Assembly (NCBI GenBank): GCA_022457155.1
Contig: JAJGOT010000218.1
Location: 62,001-126,000, forward strand
Length of the DNA: 64,000 nucleotides
From: Cladopsammia gracilis
Lineage: Eukaryota; Cnidaria; Anthozoa; Scleractinia; Dendrophylliidae
Direction of reading: 5' to 3'
Made by a program: the position numbers and the translations under genes. Below are positions 23,264 through 34,197 of this stretch, one piece after another (the stretch's first letter is position 1; the number at the start of each line of letters is the position of its first letter). A model generated the notes under the pieces. It had not been told where the DNA came from. It saw only the letters and a program-made list of their open reading frames with translations, and made no database searches.

Positions 23264-24010
23264 GTGCGTGCTTTTCAATTTTGTGGTTTTGGTTTTGGTC
23301 TCACGAGTTTTCTCGCCCTCGCGTTACGTGGAGATGGCCGCGAGTCCCGCACACCAGCCGTTCTTACTGTCCGCTTGATAGCGGAGGAAAACCTGGATCT
23401 TGACTCGCTCAGTATGGCGCAGTCGTTACCGAACTTTAAGGAAGAAATCGTTGGGATTGTACCCCTCTACGGAGGAAAGTGCTTCGACATCAGCCTCCGA
23501 TCTACAGAATCGGCCACGCGGTTCGCGGCATCGGTCTTTGACTGCGAAAGCCGCGTTATCCCTTTACGCCTTTTAGGGCAAAAAGCACTACACGTGTCAT
23601 GCTTCATTCCCGTTGAATTCCCCGATGAAAACCTGCTACAACTCGTGGAACAATACGGCGACCTCAAAGCTCGAGCAGTCCGCCGCCTTTGGTTCAAAGC
23701 CACGGGCTACAAGCACATCGAGAACAGCATCCGTGTCGTAGAATTCACACGTTTACAAAAGGCAGTGTCACGCAAATAATAATAGTCACTCAAGGGCTCG
23801 AGTTATTTTTTAAGTACACGGGCCAGCCAATACTATGCTACCGGTGCCAGTCTTCCGAGCTCGTTGTTAAAGACTCCCCGAAGGCGAAACGACGCGAGGC
23901 GAACCGCGAGGCTCCAGCGCCCGGAGGTGGGGAGGGGGGGTGGGGTGGACACCAGAGGCCCCCCGGCCCCCACTACAGCAACCAGCAACGACACTCCCCC
24001 TGTAACCACA
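23264..24010 (+). pseudogene. LINE ORF1 relic with zinc-knuckle region
   Basis: Two plus-strand frames, shifted near 23770, give about 250 residues. Seen motifs are YGDLKARAVRRLWF, IRVVEFTRLQKAV, then FKYTGQPILCYRCQSSE followed by VVKDS. In L1/Tx1-type ORF1 proteins the G-x-x-V-x-Y-x-GQP-x-C-x-RC stretch leads into a CCHC knuckle. Here the histidine and last cysteine positions read L and S, so the knuckle is broken. The copy ends where an ATAGGCC-type MITE begins. GC content is higher than in the surroundings. Confidence 0.6.
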
Positions 24011-24012
24011 AT

Positions 24013-24145
24013 AGGCCATTTGCACGATAGCGTCATTTGACTACAACTACCAGAACTCAGTTCGTTTTTCCTTTCTTATTTAAATTTTGTAATCCCAGTG
24101 AGGTTTAAACAACAAAGGCCCTAATTTGCACTACAAAATAAAAAA
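24013..24145. mobile_element. ATAGGCC-family MITE, left arm only
   Basis: Starts with the family terminus ataggccatttgcacgat and follows the other copies (32.7, 37.7 and 49.5 kb) through the centre, but the right arm is missing. It lies at the end of the LINE ORF1 relic. Confidence 0.7.
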
Positions 24146-24358
24146 TGAACCTCCGTGCGACCCTTCTTATGACTTTTACAAAAAAAAGAAATAGTTATTG
24201 TTGAAACTGCATGTCTTAAAGTATTTAACAAGTAATGAAGAATTAAATTTCAACTTGCATTCGCCTTTCATGTTCTCAGATAAAGCATTTTCTACTTCAC
24301 CCTATACTAGTTACTGAGCGTGAAGGGTCCATAACCCGGGATCACAAATCCCATTTCC

Positions 24359-24397
24359 CACACACACAACACATACACACACACACACACACACATT
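24359..24397. repeat. (AC)n microsatellite
   Basis: Dinucleotide run, directly visible. Confidence 0.9.
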
Positions 24398-24564
24398 CAT
24401 GACCAGCAAAGCCGCGTAATCAACTGGCTCGAACTCACGTAAGCGTGCAAACATTAACTTTAAAATACATTGATTACCGTTACTCCTTGTTTTTACATTG
24501 CCTTATATAACTTATGGTATCAGTCGTAAAAAGTTCGTACGGGTCACAATAAGTCAATATTCAT

Positions 24565-24996
24565 CCCGGGGGGGTACTCAGCAAAGTTTCGTACGGGGAT
24601 GCTCCGCCCCGAGGTTCAAACCCTTACCCTTTCGTATACCGATTTTGACAGAAAAGGTACCCCTTTCATATACCTTTCATTGAAAATGGTACCCCTTTCA
24701 TATACCTTTCAATAAAAATGGTACCCCTTTGAGAGCCTTTAAGTGTGTCTGTTTGAGATATTTTGAAAGGCCATTTTTATAATAGTTAAATGGCAGTTTT
24801 CCCTACCTTTTTTATGCTTCAACGGCGTGGCTTCGCTTCCCTTTCCTATTCTTCGTAAAATCCCTACCCTTTCATATACTTCAACTCGTGAAATCCCGAC
24901 CCTTTCATATACCTCTAGCCTCAAAAAGGTACCCCTTTCGGGCGGAGCATCCCCGTATAGCCCATTATAGGGAGTACCCCCCCCCCCCCCCCCGGG
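24565..24996. mobile_element. Foldback MITE with CCCGG ends and 8-bp TSD, copy 1
   Basis: 432 bp with inverted ends: cccgggggggtactc at the left, and gagtac followed by a long C run and cccggg at the right. Inside are ggggatgctccgc/gcggagcatcccc and several ggtacccctttcatatacct repeats. The flanks are atattcat (24557-24564) and atattcat (24997-25004), an exact 8-bp duplication. A second copy is at 40279. Minus- and plus-strand frames inside are by-products of the repeat. Confidence 0.9.
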
Positions 24997-25299
24997 ATAT
25001 TCATTCCAATGTACGAAAACAAATTCAAAACTGTAACTGCAACACGAACGTAACTCACGGTGTTTACCGTATACACGGTACCTCACCCCTAGAAATATAT
25101 TTTCAGAATTAACTCTATGTACATTGAATAGTTGAATGGTAAAATATTTCTTGTTTTCAACCGGTCGCGTTTGTGAGTTTATTTTTAGAGATTTGAATTT
25201 ACAAAATGGTAATTAGATGACGCCAACCCGGGACTTTGCCATTATTTCTACGCCAATTTACAATAATTTGATAAATACTAAAAAATAAACTGTGGAAAA

Positions 25300-25800
25300 A
25301 CGTAAGAATTCACTAGCATCCGTGAGATTTTCAAAACAGATCACTACATCTGTACAAGCCATTGTCGGGATGCAATCCCGAACGCCATTATGAAACAACG
25401 GATCAGGAGGTTCTTCAAGCTACAAGAAACACTACTCAAAAACAGAATAAAACAAGGAGCTAAAACATAAACTGCAAGAAGTCATTATTCCAGTAGAGAT
25501 ACGGCAGCTTCAGACTTTGATCTTAGACACTTACATCCGTGATAAAGATCCACTTTCTCACAAGTCTTGCACACCGCAGACTTAGACACTAAATCACCGG
25601 CTGAGAAATCGACTGATCCAAGCATATTCATAAAAAATTAACAAAAACTGCAGCCGATCACTACTTATCTTGCAACAAAAGTTAGCCAAAGACGCCCCAA
25701 CATATGCCAAGAGAGCTAGCATAACGAAGGCATAGAGAAACAATAATTCTATAAATGGCAGTGAGTGTGCACAGCATGTAAACTGACCTCCTGTCATTAA
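25300..25800 (+). pseudogene. LINE reverse-transcriptase C-terminal relic
   Basis: DNA-level similarity to two other places: the split copy at 59487-61400 (shared ggagctaaaa, cacaagtctggcacaccgca-like and cttgcaacaaaag blocks) and, more weakly, 43320-43400. The last encodes an RT-tail-like INPEELKTIARSHYSSMN. All frames here are interrupted, so this is a decayed copy. Confidence 0.5.
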
Positions 25801-26128
25801 AGAGATTTATATCCCAAAGATCAAAGAGTCATACAATACATCGAGCATTTGTCAAAGCTATTCTAGAGGTTTCTTTATACATTTTGCAACTAGCGGGAGT
25901 CGTGTTTGGCCTGTCACTTTTATAATACTGATATTCTCAAATTAATATATGTATCGTATGTTTAATAGATAAAATACTACATGTAAAGAAAGCCAAATTT
26001 AAAAAACGTGAAAAGTATGAAAAGTATGATTTTCTAGTACTTAGGAAACAAAACTCTTTCACCCCTGACGAAGTTAACTTTAAATATATATAACCAGTTA
26101 TTCAGATTCCCGTTTTGGCGATTATAAA

Positions 26129-26275
26129 TAACACAGGAATGAATGATCGTGCCAGTGGAACACTCAAAAAGGTCTTTAATATCTGAATACACATGCATTC
26201 CAAAGATATCCATAACGGAAACTAGTGTAGTAATTAACCCTTTTAACATATCTATGATAAAAACACTCAATTACA
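26129..26275. repeat. Direct repeat, copy 1 of 2
   Basis: The block starting aacacaggaatgaatgatcg and ending aaaaacactcaa is repeated in the same orientation at 28667-28801, with a few substitutions and one roughly 7-bp deletion. The two copies bracket about 2.4 kb that holds a LINE relic and the recombinase/RNase H relic. Confidence 0.9.
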
Positions 26276-26400
26276 AATCAAATCAAAAGTTTATTAGCAT
26301 TCCCATTTACATACATGGTATTGCCTATTACACTAACAGATTAAACTAGAATATAGTGATTGCAGTCTTTGCTAACAGAGTGTTTAGTCTCTCTGAAGCT

Positions 26401-26943
26401 TCATATATAAAGTGACCCACCTGTGTCAACATTGTTAAAAAAGAAATTAATTCTATATGTATTTTGTAGGTTCAAAAAACTTTTACAATGTAGTGAATTT
26501 CTTAGGTCAGAATATGAAACACAGTCGAAAAAGAAATGAATTTCTTCTTCAACGTCATTTGGTAAGCAGCATTCGCAGTGCCTCAAATCTCTTGGAATTT
26601 TTGGTTTTGCATGTCTACCCGTTTCAACACGTAGGCAATGATTTCCTGTTCGAAACTTAGCCAGTGTTCGTCTGTGTTTCATATTTTTTATTACGTCATA
26701 ACAGTTACTAGAACTTCCTGTGTCATTTGTGAATTTAGAATAAAAATTAAGCTTGATGTTTAGTTGAACAAGCTTCATCTGATGTACCTTAGATTCTGAT
26801 TCTATATTATTAATAATTCTATTTAAGAAAATTTTCATGGATTTCTGACTATTTTCCACGAAAAGAGAATTTGTATCTGATATACCTTGGAAGGTTTCTA
26901 AAATTTTGTTTATTGAGGTCATAAAACTCGGATTGTCATGCAA
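26401..26943 (-). pseudogene. LINE ORF2 C-terminal relic
   Basis: A 180-codon minus-strand frame has the features of the post-RT domain of some LINEs: a KLNFYSKF stretch, then LAKFRTGNHCLRVETGRH, then RHCECC and EEIHFFFDCVSYSDLR. The order LAKFR-GNH-L-ETGRH, C-x2-C, E-HF-x-C is characteristic. The clade is uncertain and the RT itself is missing, so the copy is 5'-truncated. Confidence 0.75.
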
Positions 26944-27117
26944 TGCAAGGGTATTTGATATGGATAGACACTGTTTTGCAATTACTACTACAAACAGACT
27001 CAGTAGATGGGGTTAAACGGATGTTTATTTAAAATTGATACTGCACAAGAGACAACACCCTAGACCGCCAAACCCAAAGGGGAAAAAAGAATGAAATAAG
27101 GGTTTGAGAAGAAGAAG

Positions 27118-27928
27118 TTACGATGTGGGAGAAAGTCTGGTTGTGATAGAATGGAGAATTTTAAACTTATTTTCGTTGGAAAGAGTGAGATAGACTAAAT
27201 ATGCGTCACTCTTCCAATCGCCATGCGATTTAATAAAAGCTGTAGGCGCTCGATTACAAAAAGCAAATGTAGCGACCCCGCGACGAAAACTGTGCGAGGA
27301 ATACTGTGCGGGATTAAACCCAATGGCTGAAAGTGACTTCTTAATAAAAGCGTTATACTGGTGAGCCAAGATAGGCTTGTTCGATCCCCGAGATTGACAA
27401 ACGAATAATGGTGGAGGGCGACAATTGTACACTAGCTAAATACTGCCTAAGCGCGGTGACAGGACAAAGGGGCGAACCGGGAATAAACGGCAAGGGAATT
27501 TCTAAAACCCGCTCCCGAAACTGGAGTGTCTCCGTGCGCGTGATGCGCAACAAAACCCCTTGCGGTGTGAAAGTAACGCTAGATAGCGTCAAAAAATACG
27601 CCTGGGAATCGCCAATTTCAGACAACTTATACGGTACTAAATTAGAGATACGTAAAAAAGAAAATAAGGCTACTAAAAATAAAGCACGCATGCAGACGTG
27701 CAAATGATTATCTAAATCGAAAATACGGGACAATTGTAAAAGGATCTCAACAGTGATCGGTTCTTCTCGTGCGACACAATCACCCAAGATCCGACGCACC
27801 GCTCGTTTAGCAAGATAAACGTCATAATCGTGAAGAAAGGCAAAACTGGCACCACACGAGCGGTTAATATGTGAAATAATGCTCAAATAATTAACGATCG
27901 AACGGTATGACGTTAAAGAACGTGACAA
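27118..27928 (-). pseudogene. DIRS-like tyrosine recombinase relic
   Basis: Two overlapping minus-strand frames (27353-27928, then 27118-27432), joined by one frameshift near 27420, encode a tyrosine recombinase. The catalytic features of the family are visible: the first arginine in FLRISNLV, the H-x-x-R box in HSFRRGVATFAF, the GDW box in SHGDWKSDAY and a candidate nucleophile in AYLVYL. HSFRRG...GDWKSDAY is the signature seen in DIRS/Ngaro-type retrotransposons. With the neighbouring RNase H this indicates a DIRS-order element; no intact RT is present and the frames are broken. Confidence 0.8.
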
Positions 27929-28194
27929 AAAAAACTAAATAAAGCAAATAAACGGATTTGGAAACTGGAAAAGGTAAGAAATCGAAATATTGGCAAAACA
28001 ATAAATATGTTCGCATATAGCATCTCATAGAGCGCTTTGTGTAGTCGCAAAAAGCATGGACCTGAATAGTTCCTAAATACTGCTAGCGCTGCAAAGATAA
28101 AGATTAAATTGATGCGAGATTAAATTGAAAAACAGAAAGAAAAAAAAATCAATAAACTTAATAAGGATTTATGAAAATAAATGGAAGTAGCTAC

Positions 28195-28625
28195 TTAATA
28201 TACATTAAAAACGAACTTAGAGTCGCTAGGAAATACTTGGGTAATGTTCAAGGTAGCTACGGCATGCTGCACATATTCTGAGTTCGAGGAGTCTAAGTGA
28301 GAACGACTCAACGCATCCGCTAAAACGTTAGACTTCCCGCTAATGTAACGCGCAGATAAACGGATATTGTTAAGAGACAGCAACAACCAAAGTTCACGTA
28401 GACAACGCTGCATGAAGGCGTTCGTTGAACGTTGATTGTTCAGTGCGTATACGCTGACCTGATTGTAAGCAGTTCGAGCTGGTTAATGTTCAAATGTTGA
28501 CTAGCAATAAAAGGAGGAAACTTGGCATGGAGGAATTCCCCAAAACACACTGCACCACAAGCATCAAGACAAGCATCACATGCCAACAGTTCTGGATCGG
28601 ACACAGTAATGGCGGTCGGAATCAC
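28195..28625 (-). pseudogene. DIRS-like RNase H relic
   Basis: Minus-strand frames, broken by an indel near 28457, encode an RNase H of the type found in DIRS and Ty3-like elements: LLACDACLDACGAV (first Asp), NINQLELLTI (Glu), RELWLLLSLNNIRLSARYI and SNVLADALSR (late Asp). It lies just 5' (transcription sense) of the recombinase relic, the RT-RH-YR order of DIRS elements. The RT part is absent: upstream, the sequence switches to the 135-bp direct repeat. Confidence 0.75.
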
Positions 28626-28666
28626 TGAGACACCATTGTAGTGTTGCTCTTGCTTTCACAAAGGAT

Positions 28667-28801
28667 AACACAGGAATGAATGATCGTGACAGTGGAACAC
28701 TCAAAAAGGTCTTATCTGAATACATGCATTCCAAAGATATCCATAACGGAAACTAGTGTAGTAATTAACCCTTTTAACATATCTATGATAAAAACACTCA
28801 A
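28667..28801. repeat. Direct repeat, copy 2 of 2
   Basis: Second copy of the block described at 26129-26275, same orientation. It interrupts the DIRS-like element at the start of its RNase H. Confidence 0.9.
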
Positions 28802-30300
28802 CTGCATCACCTTCCTGACTCTTCAACGAACCAGATACAAACACGAATAAAAAGTCAGCAAAGATTGTTTGTGAAGCAAAGTAACAGGTGAAGTTAAATC
28901 GAATTTAAGAACTCTACTAACTTACCGTTTCCTAAACACAGATTTTAAAAGCCCGTAATCGTCACACTCGTCGGACTCCATCCTCAAACACGTGCAGACT
29001 GCACAATCGGTCAAACCTAGGGGAGGGGCTCGAAACGCAACATTCATATATTTTCCAACTAGGGTTGAGTGAGGCATGAAGTGGAACTTGAAGACAGTTT
29101 GGACAATAAAGTTACTGTTTCGTGTTTTTGTTTCGTGCCATTTTAAAGTTATTTCTGCTTTTCTTTCTTTGTTTTTTTTTTGTAAAAATCGTAAGGAATT
29201 ATTTTTCTGTTGTTTTTTTCATCCGCATTTTATCATCCGCATTTTGTTATCCGCATTTTATTATCCGCCGTCCGCCGTCCGCCATCCGCCATCCGCCATC
29301 TGCCGCCATCCGGTCCGCGTTTTACAGAACGGTGAACTCTCATAACTCATAATTCTCATAACAGTGAACTCCGAGACGACCGGCACAACAGTCATTTGTA
29401 TTCCTGATTCAACTCCAGACACGTCCTCAAACGAACCAGAGACTGTTATCATAATACTGATACGTTTTTACAACAACGTACAATAATTCACTCACTAGTT
29501 TTCTCGTTGTTTATGTTCATATTGGCGCCAAAACAGCAACCATAACTATGGGAACTATACAAACCTCCGGTCAGGAAGTAAAATTGCAGTTTAATACCGA
29601 TGCCTTGGATTTTATTTATACTTGCCCAGAAATCCGCAAGCATTTCCTTCCAGCAAATTTTAGCTGTCTCCGCGACCCGCAAAAATATCCTCCCGCAAAA
29701 CAAATTCAGTCGCACAATCCGCATAATATCCTTGTGCACGGTAGCTAAATAAACAAAACTATGACGTCGTTCCCATACTATTGCATAATCAAACCGTAAT
29801 AGCAATGAATCAAAATAGAACAAACACAATTTTGCTCTGCCATATCGCTCATATTAAAACACAAACTTTCCCGTCCCATTTAACTTTCTTAAAACGTCTC
29901 CATTCGTAAAAATACACCGTGAAATTCTCAAACTGCGTTTGCCAAAAAAAAAACGCAATGCAGCTTTAATGGCTTTACGACAAATGATTGAAACTGATAG
30001 GTAACGTGAGATATCGAAACTTATGAAGAACTTAATACCTTTGCGGTAACGTAATGTAAGATATGACAAGTTCGTCACAAGTTTTGACATCCCGATACCC
30101 AAGGGAAATTAACAATAGGTCCGGGGGCGCTCCCCAAAAAATTTTAGGAGCAGTATGTGATGCCCTTCTTGAAATCCTAACCGGTTTAACCAACCATATC
30201 CTCGATGCCCTAATATAGCTTCTATAAAGAAGAAACAACTAACCCCCCCGGACAAAAGTCCACAAAAATTTGTTAACAACTTTTGTCCCCATATTCTAGT
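28802..30300. other. Unclassified part of the composite insertion
   Basis: No recognisable protein domain. It contains an imperfect atccgc/ccgcc simple-sequence tract at about 29220-29330. Frames near 29.5-30.2 kb have no supporting features. Confidence 0.4.
29220..29330. repeat. Degenerate tandem repeat (catccgcatttt / ccgtccgccat)
   Basis: Three atccgcatttt-type units are followed by about seven ccgccat/ccgtccg units, directly visible. Confidence 0.8.
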
Positions 30301-30342
30301 GACTCCTATATCTCGTTATGCGCGCATGCGCTTTAACGAGAT

Positions 30343-30866
30343 AAAAACTACGGTTTCCTATAGAAAATCGAATCTCCAAAACTAAAACGAGAAACGCTTT
30401 CAAACTTTCACAGTTTCATCTCATACTCTTAACACACATTTTGGCGTAAATTTGAGATTGAGAAATTAAACTTTTATTAGCTTAATTGAGGTACTTATGG
30501 ATGTGCTCATACACATGCAAAATCACAAGTTCGAAATGCTTTTCTGATTTACTCAAAATCGGCTTGACAAAATTTTCTAATTTTTAGGTATTTTGTTTGC
30601 CATAGATCATAATTTATCGTAATAGTTTTGATTTTTCTAGATGCCATCGCAATCGCTCGGAATTTAGACTCAAGTAATTTCAATGTTTCTCATTTATCTC
30701 CGCAATTTTAGATGCGATTTACAAAATTATTGCACTCTTATTATAAACTTCAAACTATGTACAATATTTTGTGTAAGTTTCATAGTAATTCAATAAAGGA
30801 AAGTTAGTTAAACGGCCGCTCAAAAATGTTCGGTGCGGCTACACGAAAACTGGAGGGAAACACCTT
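30343..30866. mobile_element. Displaced outer right arm of the foldback element
   Basis: Reverse complement of 21149-21665 over its whole length (gtttcctatagaaaatcgaa at the inner end, aaactggagggaaacacctt at the outer end). Its inner end continues exactly where the right-arm piece at 22405 stops, so it is the other half of the interrupted arm. Confidence 0.75.
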
Positions 30867-31063
30867 ATAAAATTTAAGTTGGTGGTTTTGATAACTAAGT
30901 TTGGTGTTGTTTCCTTCAATATTTAAAAATGTTATGAGTGTTCAAAGTCAGGCTGAATACAGTTATATCGTAAATTATGTGGCTTCTGTTTTGTTTGGAG
31001 AAAAATAGATTTATTTAATACATACAAGTAATACACATTTAAGCTGCACAAAGTTTATCCCAC

Positions 31064-31389
31064 CTTAGCTGCAGATGATCCTTCTCCATAGTAGTAAACG
31101 AAGTTCGTTCCATCATCACTGTACTGTATTCTGTATTTTGTTACCCACTGGTTGGCAGCGTATCTTCCTTGCGACGCTACGCGTTTCACCCTGTGGTGAC
31201 TACCCAGATCAACCTGAAGCCACTGATTGGCATCATTTGTTTTAGCTGACCAGGCGCCTTGTTTTCCTGCTGGTGGTATATAGTACAGTCTGCCCTGGAT
31301 GGCGGCATGATTGACATCCCATTCCGAAGAGGCACTGATTTGTCCATCTAAGATTGCACCGCTCTGCATGCCAAGAGCGGATTGACAGT
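31064..31389 (-). CDS. F5/8C domain 2, N-terminal exon
   Basis: 326-nt exon, phase 1 to phase 0, acceptor atcgtag and donor gtggga. It encodes the first two thirds of a discoidin domain: DCQSALGMQSGAILDGQISA, SEWDVNHAAIQGRL, AWSAKTNDANQWLQVDLGSH and QWVTKYRIQYSDDGTNF. The W-L-Q-V-D-L-G strand and V-T-K-Y-R-I-Q-Y-S-D-D-G strand are family hallmarks; such domains bind phospholipid, carbohydrate or collagen. The donor GTGGGA is weaker than in the sister exon (gtacaa after GAG). The next exon is 11.2 kb away. Confidence 0.92.
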
Positions 31390-31754
31390 CTACGATATAT
31401 CAATAAATATAAAACTTTTTATATCGTAGTGCAATAATAATAATATATCGTAATGCAGTAAATATGAAACTTTTTATATCGTAGTGCAATAACATTGTCA
31501 TAGTAAAATGAATATGAAAAATGAAAAAAGCCAAATAGGAATTAATTAGCTTAACCATCACAGCTTGCAGCATTGATATAGAGCCCACACGTAACCGTGC
31601 AATTCAGAATTGTACTCATCGTGTATTAATTGTGCAATTTCGACCTAATTAACTTCTATTGGTCATTTATGTTTTTCCACTTTTTCTATGACAACGTTAT
31701 TGCATTAAGATGTATTTATAATTATGTCTATTTATTTACACATTTATTTATTTA

Positions 31755-32164
31755 CAAATTAAAATTTCTGACTTGTTTTCGGGATTTTCCGAGGTTAAAA
31801 TCTTTAAAAATCGACATTTCGGCCAGTTTCACTGGCCTTCTTCAGGTCCTTTTAAAAATGTATCAATATGGCGGAAAGTTGTTTACCTTGGTAACCGCAT
31901 GTAACTTTGTGACTAGTACATGACGTGTAAACGATGACAAAATGCTTCACAGGCCTTCGACTGTTTTTCCCGCGCATTTTGACATCGTTTACACGTCATG
32001 TAATAGTCACAAAGTTACATGCGGTTACCAAGCTAAACAACGTTCCGCCATATTGATACATTTTTAAAAGGACCTGAAGAAGGCCAATGAAACTGGCCGA
32101 AACGTCGATTTTTAAAGATTTTAACCTCGGAAAATCCCGAAAACAAATCAGAAATTTTAATTTG
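31755..32164. mobile_element. 410-bp foldback MITE with possible TA target
   Basis: The ends caaattaaaatttctgact and its reverse complement frame two arms of about 190 bp that match nearly throughout (for example catgtaactttgtgacta and its complement). The centre is about 30 bp. TA dinucleotides lie directly outside both ends, consistent with a Tc1/mariner-type target. The arms contain the tttcggccagtttcactggc motif. Confidence 0.75.
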
Positions 32165-32534
32165 TACACTGAGATGAGAGGTGAAAGTTTCAGGAATACG
32201 ATTTATTTATTTATATATAATATACTGAAATAGGATTATGGCTTTAAAACTTAACAACATCGGCAGAGCGATCCAATCCTCGGCAGCATCCTCTAAAATG
32301 AAAATGTTTGTGGTAGGTTTCGGAGTTGCGATCTGCTGCATTTGTTCTTGTGCATGGCAGTTCGAGAATACAGCCTAAACATCATATGGTTTCTTTTTTG
32401 GGAAAAAACATGGCTTTGTTGTTTGTTGTTATTTCTGATCTGTACCAATATAAACACGTTTGTGTTTCTCCAAATGGAAAAGTTTCGTCAGATGTAAAAT
32501 TCTAAACAATGATTGTTAAAATAAGAACTATTAC

Positions 32535-32676
32535 CTTGTCGGCAGCCATAAACCTCAACTCTCATTGATATATGACCATGCCAAGTCATTGGTTGAAAAC
32601 GGGTGTAACGCGCCCAAATCGGCGGGTGTAACTCATGAGAAACAACCTGGTGCTGGTCCATGCTTCCAGCAAACTC
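32535..32676 (-). CDS. F5/8C domain 1, C-terminal exon
   Basis: 142-nt exon, phase 0 to phase 1, acceptor gatatag and donor gtaata. It encodes EFAGSMDQHQVVSHELHPP, RYTRFQPMTWHGHISMRVEV and YGC, the final third of the first discoidin domain with its closing cysteine. It is identical in length and phase to the second domain's exon at 19691. Confidence 0.92.
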
Positions 32677-32706
32677 CTATATCAATAAAAACAGGAGATG
32701 TTAGCA

Positions 32707-32894
32707 ATAGGCCATTTGCACGATGCCGTCATTTGACTACTACTACCAGGATTCCTTTCGTTTTTCCTTTCTTATTTAAATTTTGTAATCCCAGTGTGGT
32801 TTAAATAACAATATCCCTAATTTGCACTACAAAACAAAAAACCGAAGGATTCTGGTAGTAGTAGTCAAATGACGTCATCGTGCAAATGGCCTAT
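32707..32894. mobile_element. ATAGGCC-family MITE, full copy
   Basis: 188-bp palindrome with ends ataggccatttgcacgat and atcgtgcaaatggcctat and a centre rich in ttcttatttaaattttgtaa. It sits inside the 432-nt intron that interrupts F5/8C domain 1. Other copies are at 24013 (partial), 37671 and 49454. Confidence 0.9.
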
Positions 32895-33108
32895 TCGCAA
32901 AGAAAATTTGCAAAATGTGCTACCCTGACACGTGTTTTGGGCCGCTATTACATGGGTTTGCATAAGGCAATACAACTGTACAAATTTCCTGACAGTCAAG
33001 GGTAGTTATTATTACGCACTCATTAAATTAAATGTTGCATTGGCGTTAATTAAAATTTGTTCCGTGGAAATGAAGGACAGAAGGTGTTGTTTATTGATTA
33101 GATTGTAC

Positions 33109-33437
33109 CTCAATGACTGTTTGTCCTTCTTCCTTGTAGTCCTGATAGTTCAGTCCATCATTACTGTACTTTATCCTGTACTTGGTGACCCACTGGCCAT
33201 GATCCTGTCTCCCTTGTATTGCTAAGCGTGTCACTTTAGTGTATGTCTGACCCAGATCAACCTGAAACCATTGATTAGCATCATTTGTTCTAGCAGACCA
33301 AGAACCTCCTTTTCCTGCTTGTGGTATATAGTTTAGCCTGCCCTGGGCGACAGTGAGACTGGCATCCCATTCTGTAGAGGCGCTTAGTTGCGAGTCCAAT
33401 ATGGCACCACTTTCCATCCCGAGAGCGCCTTGACAAC
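33109..33437 (-). CDS. F5/8C domain 1, N-terminal exon
   Basis: 329-nt exon, phase 1 to phase 0, acceptor aaaag and donor gtacaa. It encodes GCQGALGMESGAILDSQLSA, TEWDASLTVAQGRL, SWSARTNDANQWFQVDLG, then QWVTKYRIKYSNDGLNYQ. It starts at the N-terminal cysteine of the domain, as usual for F5/8C. It is about 60-65% similar in protein to the second domain, so the pair is a tandem duplication of a two-exon module. Confidence 0.93.
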
Positions 33438-33824
33438 CTTTTGGTTAAAATAGAAATGGTACCATAATCACAAGTTCCGTTATGTAGTTACTACATTTTT
33501 TGGTTTCCTTGTTCATCGATAGTATGGTCACAGAGCTGTAAGCATAGGTTGAGTAGTGTCTTTTCTAAGTAAATCTAATTTTTGTTTGTAAAGCCCTTGC
33601 AAATACCGCAGTCGGCAGCGTCTTAGCCGTCATTTACTATTCGAAAAACAAATCACAGACATATACTATGACTCTTTGATGAATTCTTCTTAAATTCCTA
33701 TAAAAATTAACTTCCGCTCACTGCTTGTCGAAACGCCAGTCAATGCTAGTGACTACAGTCAGCGGTTTCAGGACCTCAGTTACACAGACTGCCACACTGC
33801 ACATATAACATTGATATATTCAGA

Positions 33825-34140
33825 AAGTCGTTTTCAGTTGAGTGTCAAAATTGTGATTGGCTTAAAAAGTTCGCACCACTTTCTCAACCAATCAGAAGTA
33901 AAACCAAAAGCATCCATCATCTACCCTTTTTCCCGAGATTGGCGCCTGCGACTAAAAATTGCTTTCATTTCTGATTGGTTCACTAAAGTGTCTGCGTCTG
34001 TTGTGCTGGTGCGGAGTTATTACCTTGGTTTTGATTGACTGACATTCAATTGACACTCAATTGACAACTGCTCTGTTACAAGCAGACTGACATTCATTTG
34101 ACAACTGCTCTGTTACAAGCAGACTGACACCTTCATTTGG
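33825..34140. repeat. Interspersed repeat with internal direct duplication
   Basis: The block around gtctgcgtctgttgtgctgg and ggagttattaccttggtttt recurs in reverse complement at 48570-48750 and partly at 36230-36325. Near the right end, ttgacaactgctctgttaca-type units occur twice in tandem. It is non-coding, probably a MITE family. Confidence 0.65.
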
Positions 34141-34197
34141 AGAGAGCTGCTTTGCGCCGGTGACATGTATTTACGGCTTCTAGTTCTGATTAGTTAC

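Larger units (their letters stand above)
22424..30342. mobile_element. Composite 7.9-kb insertion splitting the foldback element
   Basis: The block begins near catctcgttaaagcg and ends near cgctttaacgagat, short inverted ends, and lies exactly where the right arm of the surrounding foldback element is broken. It contains a LINE ORF1 relic, several MITEs, a LINE ORF2 relic and a DIRS-like RNase H/recombinase relic. Whether it moved as one unit or accumulated stepwise cannot be decided here. Confidence 0.45.

Noticed and set aside
24498..25112. Several overlapping frames including a Gly-rich one
   Set aside because: All fall in the CCCGG-ended MITE and its repeats; target duplications show it is a non-coding insertion.
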